From Candidatus Cloacimonadota bacterium (GTDB lineage: Bacteria; Muiribacteriota; UBA6191), in contig JACFNL010000004.1 of NCBI GenBank assembly GCA_019454875.1, positions 42,188 to 82,442 of the forward strand: DNA of 40,255 bases. Reading direction: 5' to 3'. Under the pieces are notes generated by a model that ran no database searches, was not told where the DNA came from, and saw only the letters and a program-made list of their open reading frames with translations. The translations under genes were made by a program, and so were the position numbers. Shown here in pieces: positions 9,415 to 16,342 of this stretch (the stretch's first letter is position 1; every line of letters begins with the position of its first letter).

Positions 9415-12400
9415 ATGCTCTGTCCGGAATGTGGATACGAAAATAAAAAAAATAGCAAATTCTGCACCCAGTGTTCAGCACCGCTGAATTCTGAGGCCAA
9501 TTCCACCGACTCCTTTTTTGAGCCAGATGGACAGCCTTCTGATGACTTTTTACTGGATGCGGATAGCTCTGGTGGATTTGACTATAATCAGCTTTTGGAA
9601 GATGCGCCTGATATCCCTCAGGGGGTTATGGAAACCGATGGTTCCGAACTTCTGGATGATTTGTTTTCTGTGGAAGAAGAACCAGGAAAACAGGCAAGAA
9701 CGCAACAGCTTGAAGATCTGTTTGCCGTGGATGAAAGTGTTTTAGAGTCTATGGAGTCCAAAAAGAAAATCGAAGATTCGTCAGGGGATGATTTTTTTGA
9801 CTCTGAGGGTGATGATTTGTTCAGTCTGCCAGAAAGTGATGAGGACGGAGCATTTTTACTTGGTTCAGAGGCAGAAACCCCCAAGGCTGAAGAGGACTCA
9901 ATGGACAGCTTTTTGGCTGATTCCGGGGATGATGAAGATGAACTTTTTTCTAATCTAAGCAATCTGGACAAACCCAAAGAATCCAAGGCAGATCAGGATG
10001 AAGACGATGATTTAGATGATTTGTTTGGTGCACCTCCTGCCAAAACGGCAGTATCTCCGACGAAAGCTGCCAAGCCTGATTTGGAAGATGACGATGATGA
10101 TTTGTTTGGTCTGGATGATGATAAACCTGCGACCAAATCACCGGCTTCTGTGGATACATTTGCCGATCTGGATCTGGAAGCGGTTGATGAGGATCTTGAT
10201 AACCTGTTTGGTGAGGCCAAATCCAAAAGCAAGGCACCTAAGGTAGAAGAAGAGGACGAATTTCTTGACGGAGAGCTTCTGGCTGATGCCGATCCTGAAT
10301 CCGAGTCTGAAGAGGAATCATTTCAGGCCAAAGAAGACACAGATGATGACGATTTTGGCTTTAATGATGAGGATGATTCAGCTTTGGTGGCATCTAAGGA
10401 TGATGAGGATGATTTTGGCTTTGACGACGAAGATGATTCGGCCCCGGCAGCATCAAAAGATGAGGACGATGACGAGGACGATTTTGGCTTTGATGATGAG
10501 GATGATTCAGCTTTGGTGGCATCCAAGGATGACGAGGATGATTTTGATTTTGATGATGAAGAAGAATCAGCCCCAATAGCCTCCAAGGGTTCTACCTCAG
10601 ATAGCGATGATTTTGATGAGGATGAATTTGAAACTGAGTTAAAGAAGGCTGAAGACAGCTTTGATGATGAATCCGAGTCTGATGATGATTTTGCCGATTT
10701 TGGGGAATCGGAAGAAAAGATCACAAGCCTGATTTCCCGGTTTGGTGAAACTATTGATCCTGTGTTAAAGGATGAACCCAAGCTGATTCGCACTGATTTT
10801 GGAGGCGATTATTTAAGAACTCTGTCGGAATCTGAGGATGAGGATGAGAGGTATCGGGCCGTTCAGAAAATGGCCCAGACCTATGATGAGGCCCTGGTTC
10901 CCCGCTTTCTCGAACTTTTAGGTGATCGAAATCTGGATATTCGTGAAACCGCTGCCAAAATTCTTGGTGAAATGCAGGTACAGGAAGCGGTTGATCCCAT
11001 GGTTCGAATGCTTCCGACAGCGGCCCAGAATTTCCGTTATATTCTGGTTCAAAGTCTGGGGCAGATTGGTTCAGAAAGAGCATTGGTTCCATTGCTTGAT
11101 CTTTTGGAAGAAGAAGATGAAAACCTCAGATATATGTCTGTTGAGGCCCTGGGCCTGATTGGTTCCGTGCAGGCTCTGGATTCTCTTTTGCAGCTGGTTT
11201 CCAGTGCTGACAGGGATTTAAAGGTTGTTATTGCCCGTTCTCTGGGCCAGATTGCAGATGTCAGGGCCAAAGGGGTTCTGATTCGCTTTTTATCTGATGC
11301 GGATCGGGAAATTGTCAGGGAAGCGGCCTGTGCCCTGGGTAAAATTCGTGATGAATCTTCTGTGAATGCTTTGTTGACCAAACTTTCCGAAGTGGATCTG
11401 GAAACTCAGAAATATTTAGTCACTGCTCTTGGAGAAATTGGTCATGCCCAGGCGGTATTAAGTTTACTGAATCTTCTTCCAAGTGAAGATGAAGAATTTA
11501 CCCGGGTTATTATTCGGGCTCTGGGTCAGATAGGCGATTCCAGAGCAATTGTTGAGGTTCGGGATCAGATTCTTAAAGGCAGTTTAAAACTTCAGGAAGA
11601 GGGAATTAAGACTCTTGGTCTAATTGGATCGGAAAACTCTCTTGATACTTTGGTTCTTCTTCTGGAAGAAGGCCATCAGAGCTTAAGGCTGGCCATTACC
11701 CGAGCGTTAGGGGCCATAGGCAGTCAAAAAGGTTTACAGGCTCTGTACAAGCTGATGATGGATGGGGATATTACTATCCGTAAAGAAGCGGTAGAGGCTA
11801 TAGGACAGATTGGTTTTTCCCATTCAGTACCTCATTTGAACCGTTTGGAAATGGATCCCGATCGTACCGTAAGGCTGGCAGTTTCTGAGGCATTGGGCAA
11901 CATTGGCAGTGAAGACTGTATTGTGCCACTTTTGCAGTTTGTGAAGGATCGAGACAATGCTGTATCGGATCAGGCTGTTCGTGGGCTTTTGTCCATTGGG
12001 TCTAAATCCGTGATGCCTATAGTCCATATTCTTCTGGATATGTCTTCGGCCTGTCAGAAAAAACTGGTACGCATTCTGGGGCAGATTGGTGATGTGCGGG
12101 CAGTAAATCCCTTATTGAGATTACTGGAACGCTCCGAGTCCGATCTGGTGGATATTATCTGTGATGCCCTGATTGCTATTGACACCCATCTGATGAAAGA
12201 AGAGCCGATTGGCTCCCTGTTAAAAAGTGGATATGCCTGGCTTCGGTATTCCATTGCCCATGCCTTGGGTGTTGTGAAGGATGAACGCTGTATCACCCTG
12301 GCACTCGATATTTTGGAAAATACCTTTGAAGTCAAGGACTTGCAGTATTTTCATTATTTCCCTGACAAGACCATTGCGGAAGTATCCACTCAGGTTCTTT

Positions 12401-13698
12401 CCGGCGTACAAAGAGCCGGGGCCGAACTTCTGGGCCGTCTTGAGTTTCCTAATCGGGTTACGGCAATCCTTGAGGCTATGCTTCGTTGCAAGCCTGAAAA
12501 TCTGCGCTGGTATATATTTGCTCTTGGTGAAATCAACTCCAAACATTCAGTAAACGCCTTGATTGAGCTTTTGAAAAAGCCGGATTTAAAAATTGATACT
12601 GTGGCAATTGCTGAGGCCTTGTGCAAGTATTCTGGCAAAGACCTTCTGGATTCATTACTTCAGGCTGTTAATACTGCCAATCCTATGGTTCGCTCCCGTA
12701 TCGTGGTTGTAATGGGTTATTTAAGGGATGTCAGGGCTTTGGCCAAATTAGGCAAGATGGTCACGGACATGGATGAGGATGTACGGTTTGAAACTGTGGT
12801 TGCCATGCAAAGAATTGGTTCCAATCAGGCAGTTCCACCATTATCGCAGTGTATCCGTGATGTTTCGGATCGTGTGCGCCGTAAGGCCGTAGAGGTTTTA
12901 GCAGGATTTGTATCCCAGGAATCTATCAATCTTCTTGGTTCGGCCATGGAAGATAGAAGTGAAGGTGTGAGGATGGAAGCTGCGAGGGCTTTGGCTCATA
13001 TCAGCGATGTTCGAGTGGTTGATATTCTGATAGGTCACATCGGGGATGAAAGTGTTTCAGTACGGCAGGTTATTGCCGAGTCTTTGGGAGCAATTGCTTC
13101 ACCAAAGGCCATAAAGCCTCTGATAGAGACCTTAAAAGATGTGGATCCAAGGGTTCGGCAGGTATGTATCCGCTCCTTAGGTCAGATTGGCAGCATTGAT
13201 GCCACCCTGCCTTTGATTGGCATGATGGGTGATGAAAACAGCTGGATTCGTAATGAGGCAGTCGAAGTATTAAAAGCCTTTAAGGAAAAGGCATTTCGCA
13301 AGTTTTTGGATGCTTTACATGAAACTGATGAGAAGTTGCAATCCCATGCAATTGAGCTTTTAGGTCTGATTGAAGATCGCCGCCTGACTCAACTTCTGAT
13401 TCAGTCACTTACGAGCCGCTACAAGCTTCTAAGAGCCAATGCAGCTACAGTCCTTGGAAACTATCGCGACAAATCCGCTGTGATTCCTTTAGTGCAGCTT
13501 CTGATGGATCGTGATTTTGAAGTCCGCGAAAAAGCCGCAGCAGCCCTTGGAGAAATAGGTGATTTGGGGGCGGCTATGAGTCTTCGCGAGGCCATGAAGG
13601 ATCCGAATCGTGATGTGCGGGTTACTGCCAGAAAAGCATTGGACAAGATCACCAAAAAAAGTGGCCTGATGCACACAGATTTAATTGCTGTGGGATAA
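9415..13698 (+). CDS. giant zinc-ribbon, acidic-repeat, HEAT-repeat protein
   Basis: 1427 residues, no signal peptide or TM segment, so cytoplasmic. Residues 1-22 are a treble-clef zinc ribbon (Cys3, Cys6, Cys17, Cys20). About residues 30-440 are extremely Asp/Glu/Ser-rich and presumably disordered, with a tandem repeat at 312-391. From about 465 to the end there are roughly 28-30 HEAT/PBS-lyase-type helical repeats of about 31 residues with the recurring core ...VR..A..ALG.IG...A...L...L.D. A disruption near residues 925-1000 departs from the period. HEAT arrays are protein-binding scaffolds; no enzyme motif is visible, so function is unknown. A GAGGGGA site precedes the ATG. Its 3' end overlaps hemH by 18 bp on the other strand. 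Confidence 0.9.
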   Translation: MLCPECGYENKKNSKFCTQCSAPLNSEANSTDSFFEPDGQPSDDFLLDADSSGGFDYNQLLEDAPDIPQGVMETDGSELLDDLFSVEEEPGKQARTQQLEDLFAVDESVLESMESKKKIEDSSGDDFFDSEGDDLFSLPESDEDGAFLLGSEAETPKAEEDSMDSFLADSGDDEDELFSNLSNLDKPKESKADQDEDDDLDDLFGAPPAKTAVSPTKAAKPDLEDDDDDLFGLDDDKPATKSPASVDTFADLDLEAVDEDLDNLFGEAKSKSKAPKVEEEDEFLDGELLADADPESESEEESFQAKEDTDDDDFGFNDEDDSALVASKDDEDDFGFDDEDDSAPAASKDEDDDEDDFGFDDEDDSALVASKDDEDDFDFDDEEESAPIASKGSTSDSDDFDEDEFETELKKAEDSFDDESESDDDFADFGESEEKITSLISRFGETIDPVLKDEPKLIRTDFGGDYLRTLSESEDEDERYRAVQKMAQTYDEALVPRFLELLGDRNLDIRETAAKILGEMQVQEAVDPMVRMLPTAAQNFRYILVQSLGQIGSERALVPLLDLLEEEDENLRYMSVEALGLIGSVQALDSLLQLVSSADRDLKVVIARSLGQIADVRAKGVLIRFLSDADREIVREAACALGKIRDESSVNALLTKLSEVDLETQKYLVTALGEIGHAQAVLSLLNLLPSEDEEFTRVIIRALGQIGDSRAIVEVRDQILKGSLKLQEEGIKTLGLIGSENSLDTLVLLLEEGHQSLRLAITRALGAIGSQKGLQALYKLMMDGDITIRKEAVEAIGQIGFSHSVPHLNRLEMDPDRTVRLAVSEALGNIGSEDCIVPLLQFVKDRDNAVSDQAVRGLLSIGSKSVMPIVHILLDMSSACQKKLVRILGQIGDVRAVNPLLRLLERSESDLVDIICDALIAIDTHLMKEEPIGSLLKSGYAWLRYSIAHALGVVKDERCITLALDILENTFEVKDLQYFHYFPDKTIAEVSTQVLSGVQRAGAELLGRLEFPNRVTAILEAMLRCKPENLRWYIFALGEINSKHSVNALIELLKKPDLKIDTVAIAEALCKYSGKDLLDSLLQAVNTANPMVRSRIVVVMGYLRDVRALAKLGKMVTDMDEDVRFETVVAMQRIGSNQAVPPLSQCIRDVSDRVRRKAVEVLAGFVSQESINLLGSAMEDRSEGVRMEAARALAHISDVRVVDILIGHIGDESVSVRQVIAESLGAIASPKAIKPLIETLKDVDPRVRQVCIRSLGQIGSIDATLPLIGMMGDENSWIRNEAVEVLKAFKEKAFRKFLDALHETDEKLQSHAIELLGLIEDRRLTQLLIQSLTSRYKLLRANAATVLGNYRDKSAVIPLVQLLMDRDFEVREKAAAALGEIGDLGAAMSLREAMKDPNRDVRVTARKALDKITKKSGLMHTDLIAVG
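10348..10587 (+). repeat. coding tandem repeat (DDFGFxDEDDSA...ASK) in the acidic region
   Basis: Four in-frame units lie at 10348-10407, 10408-10476, 10477-10536 and 10537-10587. Each begins DDF(G/D)F(N/D)DE, continues to SA and ends ASK. Units 1 and 3 share SALVASKDDE, and units 2 and 4 share SAP-ASK, so the array is an A-B-A-B duplication of a pair. Unit 2 is longer by three acidic codons. Confidence 0.85.
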
Positions 13699-14688
13699 TT
13701 TTTGATACAGAAAACAGCGGCATACTTTTAAGGAACATTTGTGGATATCGTATTTTGTCTCAATCAGGTTTTTGAGACAATCTACAAAAACTGGTTCCGT
13801 GTTTAAAGATGGCATGCGTTTGAATTCAGTGATGCCCGCTTCCTTGGCAAGATGAGCATATTCGATATCGATTTCATGCAGGGTCTCAATATGATCTCCT
13901 ACAAAGCTAACCGGGATGACTAGAACCTGATGTTTCTGCTCCTTGCCTAATTGTAAAAGCATGTCATCCATGGAAGGCTCCAGCCATTTGACGGGACCAA
14001 CCCGTGATTGCCAGGCCAGTTTGTGTTCCCCGTCCCACTCCAGTTTGTCCAGGATGAGACGGACGCTATGTTCTACATGTTCAAAATAAGGGTCGCCTTC
14101 TTCAATGTAGGACACAGGAACCCCGTGGGCTGAAAACAGAAGCAGGGGCTTTTTATCGAACTTTTGAAGACCCAAACGAACCTGATGCACCATGGCCCCG
14201 ATATAGTCATCAAATTCGTACCAGGAGCAAAGAGGACGCAAAACCGGATAATAATTGAGTTTTTTCATAGCCTGTTTTAATGAATCCATACTGGTTTCCA
14301 CAGTGGCGATAGAATAATGGGGATAAAGAGGCAGCACCATAGCTTCATGAACCCCTAAATCCTTCATTTCCCTAAGTGTATCTTCTGCAAAGGGTGGGGT
14401 ATAGCGCATGGCGGTAAAAAACCGGTATCCAGGCAGCTTTTCTGACAAAAGTTCTATAAGCTTTGATGTCATGGGAACCAGTGGTGAACCACCGCCGATT
14501 TCCTGATATTTCTCAATAATGCCTGGGCTTCTTCTCCATGAGATAAACCGGGCCAGGAGTTTTTGCAGAAACCCTGGAATCCCGAACTTGATACCCACAG
14601 TGTCTGAAAAAAGTTCTTTGAGAAAGGGTTGAACCTCACTGGCATTCTGGGGTCCACCAAAGTTTAGAATTAGAATATTTTTATGCAT
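13681..14688 (-). CDS. hemH: ferrochelatase (protoheme ferro-lyase), likely [2Fe-2S] type
   Basis: Inserts ferrous iron into protoporphyrin IX, the terminal step of the classical heme pathway. 335 residues. The start LILNFGGPQ, GGGSPL (65-70), MRYTPPF, LYPHYS, the catalytic SAHGVP (186-191, His188) and the SFVGDHIETLHEIDIEY block (261-277) are all diagnostic. The protein has five cysteines: C154, C304, C318, C323 and C325. C154 plus the C-terminal C-x4-C-x-C group resembles the ligand set of cluster-binding bacterial ferrochelatases. No Shine-Dalgarno precedes the ATG; the promoter implies a leaderless transcript. The 3' end overlaps the HEAT gene by 18 bp. Divergent from the PPTase gene. Confidence 0.96.
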   Translation of the reverse strand: MHKNILILNFGGPQNASEVQPFLKELFSDTVGIKFGIPGFLQKLLARFISWRRSPGIIEKYQEIGGGSPLVPMTSKLIELLSEKLPGYRFFTAMRYTPPFAEDTLREMKDLGVHEAMVLPLYPHYSIATVETSMDSLKQAMKKLNYYPVLRPLCSWYEFDDYIGAMVHQVRLGLQKFDKKPLLLFSAHGVPVSYIEEGDPYFEHVEHSVRLILDKLEWDGEHKLAWQSRVGPVKWLEPSMDDMLLQLGKEQKHQVLVIPVSFVGDHIETLHEIDIEYAHLAKEAGITEFKRMPSLNTEPVFVDCLKNLIETKYDIHKCSLKVCRCFLYQKLSHSN

Positions 14689-14693
14689 GACTG

Positions 14694-14722
14694 ATTTTGG
14701 CCGGAATCAAAAATAATGTCAA
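14694..14722 (-). promoter_or_regulatory. hemH promoter, leaderless spacing
   Basis: On the minus strand, a perfect -35 TTGACA (14722-14717), a 17-nt spacer and a -10 CAAAAT (14699-14694) end 5 nt before the hemH ATG (14688). The expected start of transcription is at or next to the A of ATG, so the mRNA should lack a leader. No Shine-Dalgarno fits in the gap. Confidence 0.7.
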
Positions 14723-14728
14723 ATACTG

Positions 14729-14756
14729 TGCACAATTCTGGTTTCCGTCTTAAAAT
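14729..14756 (+). promoter_or_regulatory. PPTase promoter, leaderless spacing
   Basis: A TGCACA -35 candidate (14729-14734), a 16-nt spacer and TAAAAT (14751-14756) lie 6 nt before the ATG at 14763. It is divergent from the hemH promoter, with only 6 bp between the two -35 boxes. An 8-bp palindrome, TGTGCACA (14727-14734), lies between and on them. No Shine-Dalgarno is visible. Confidence 0.55.
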
Positions 14757-14762
14757 GATCCA

Positions 14763-15500
14763 ATGTTAACTGAGTTAAAAAAATTTTGCCTTGCCCAAAT
14801 GCCAGATTTGGGTGGGATTTCTTTGTCCATCATGCCTTTGAGGATTAGTGCTGAACTGGGGAGGCAGAATTTTGCCTCCTGGTATGGACATCTGGAGGCC
14901 ACCGAGGTTGCAAATTGCCGAATCGCCAAGCGGGTGACAGAGAAACTTGCTGGCAAACTATGTGCCAAAGTGTCACTGTGGAAACATCAGTTTATGTCTA
15001 AGGAAGATGATTTTTTGCTACTGGGTAACTCAATTCCTGCTGTCTGGATGCGCAATCAGATGGTGGTATCTAAAGAAGGGCCACCCCGTTATTCTGAGGC
15101 CCCTGAGCTTTATTGTTCTATCACTCATTCCCGCCTGTGGGCCGGATCGGTTTGTTCCGGTATTCCCGTAGGTATTGATTTGGAGGGCATTAGGCTTTTG
15201 CAGCCAGGAGCCTGTCGTTTTTTCCTGACAGACAAAGAATTTGAAACTGTAAGTCGTTTGCGGGCCGTAAATGAAGAGGCGAACCTTTTGGTTCCTATGA
15301 TCTGGTTTGTCATGAAGGAGGCCTTTTTGAAATCGGAAGGCATAGGGCTTGGGGCGGTCAAGGACTGTGAGTTTGGTGAAGAGGTGGTGCGAGGTTCCTG
15401 CCGCAGTTTTTTTTCGGGAAGGTGGCATGAGGGCAGAGTCTATCGGGTTTATGATCATCTGCTGGCAATTGCCTGGGCCTGTGATAGACTATCCACATGA
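14763..15500 (+). CDS. 4'-phosphopantetheinyl transferase (Sfp/EntD superfamily)
   Basis: Transfers phosphopantetheine from CoA to a carrier-protein serine. 245 residues, the size of the Sfp-type class rather than the short AcpS. Motif 1, GIDLE (137-141, Asp139 and Glu141 for magnesium), and motif 3, WFVMKEAFLK (181-190), are both present, with the preceding SITHS (119-123) typical of the family. It overlaps the next gene by 4 bp (ATGA). No polyketide or peptide synthetase gene is in the window, so the target carrier protein is unknown and could be the fatty-acid ACP if no acpS exists. The N-terminal 110 residues are poorly conserved in this family. The start has no Shine-Dalgarno but has a leaderless-type promoter. 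Confidence 0.88.
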   Translation: MLTELKKFCLAQMPDLGGISLSIMPLRISAELGRQNFASWYGHLEATEVANCRIAKRVTEKLAGKLCAKVSLWKHQFMSKEDDFLLLGNSIPAVWMRNQMVVSKEGPPRYSEAPELYCSITHSRLWAGSVCSGIPVGIDLEGIRLLQPGACRFFLTDKEFETVSRLRAVNEEANLLVPMIWFVMKEAFLKSEGIGLGAVKDCEFGEEVVRGSCRSFFSGRWHEGRVYRVYDHLLAIAWACDRLST

Positions 15501-16342
15501 TTACCCGTGGCACTTTTGAGGGAATTCCCTTTGTAATTTATATTCCAGATGCCTTTCTTGAGGAGCAACAGCTCCCCTTGATTAGTCTTTTTCGAGCCTG
15601 GCCGGATGAGTGGTTTAACACCCGCGAGGATAATTCCCGGGGACGAAGATCCGTATTTACGGTAATCACGGATCTGATTCAAAAAGGTTTTCTTAAACCA
15701 GCAGCCTTTTTGTTTCCGGCCACTGCCTGTCTTCAGAGCGGGGAATACTATTTTGCTGACAGCGTTTACGCTCCGGCATTTCGTCGTTCCCAGAGTGCTT
15801 TTTTGACCAGACAGATTTTTGAGCAGGGATTGTTACCCTACCTTAAGTCCTTATGGCCAAAACTTGATATTCGCCGTGTAGCTCTTGATGGATTTTCTCT
15901 GGGAGGGGCAACGGCTTTGACTTATGCATTTGCCAATCCGGCCCGTTATCTTTCTGTTGGTTCCTTTGATGCAGTGCTTATGGATTATGAAAGGGATCAT
16001 CGTCTTTTAAACCCCAACACCCCATCGGATGTAACCTTTCAGGATTTTCCCTATGTATATGGAGATAATCCAGAACCGGACTGGTTTCGCTCTGTAAATC
16101 CCCTGGATCTGATTGATCATGCCGATTTGCCTGTGTATCTTTATATTGTGGCATCCAATGATCAATCCATACAGGCCAATGCCCCAAGAGTAGTTGAGTT
16201 TCAAAAAAAAATGCGGCGTAGGGGGGTTACCAATTATGCGGCCTCCCCCGTGCTTCATCCAGAGTCTTCCCATGAATGGTACTGGGTGGACGAGTATCTG
16301 TATCGATCCTTACCCTTTCATACCCATGCCTTAAATGGTTGA
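15497..16342 (+). CDS. alpha/beta-hydrolase, putative esterase
   Basis: 281 residues without signal peptide. The nucleophile elbow is DGFSLGG (131-137, Ser134). The likely acid is Asp222 in the ASNDQSI loop, and the base is His259 in PESSHEWYWVDEY. This order and the HEWYWVDEYLY ending resemble the esterase D/PF00756 group. Substrate is unknown. It sits between a PPTase (4-bp overlap) and the flavin/Fe-S fusion (8-bp overlap), so the three are probably expressed together. A TAGACT hexamer 6 nt before the ATG, inside the PPTase gene, could also give a leaderless mRNA of its own. Confidence 0.8.
   Translation: MITRGTFEGIPFVIYIPDAFLEEQQLPLISLFRAWPDEWFNTREDNSRGRRSVFTVITDLIQKGFLKPAAFLFPATACLQSGEYYFADSVYAPAFRRSQSAFLTRQIFEQGLLPYLKSLWPKLDIRRVALDGFSLGGATALTYAFANPARYLSVGSFDAVLMDYERDHRLLNPNTPSDVTFQDFPYVYGDNPEPDWFRSVNPLDLIDHADLPVYLYIVASNDQSIQANAPRVVEFQKKMRRRGVTNYAASPVLHPESSHEWYWVDEYLYRSLPFHTHALNG

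Noticed and set aside
10348..10587. CRISPR-like or mobile-element repeat
   Set aside because: The repeat is in frame within a protein, with no spacers or terminal inverted repeats.
10323..10793. A 156-residue Ser-rich open frame on the minus strand within the HEAT gene
   Set aside because: It is the reverse complement of GAT/GAG codons in the acidic repeat region; low complexity, no ribosome site.
15030..15458. A 142-residue minus-strand open frame inside the PPTase gene
   Set aside because: The plus frame contains both PPTase motifs; the minus frame is compositionally incoherent.
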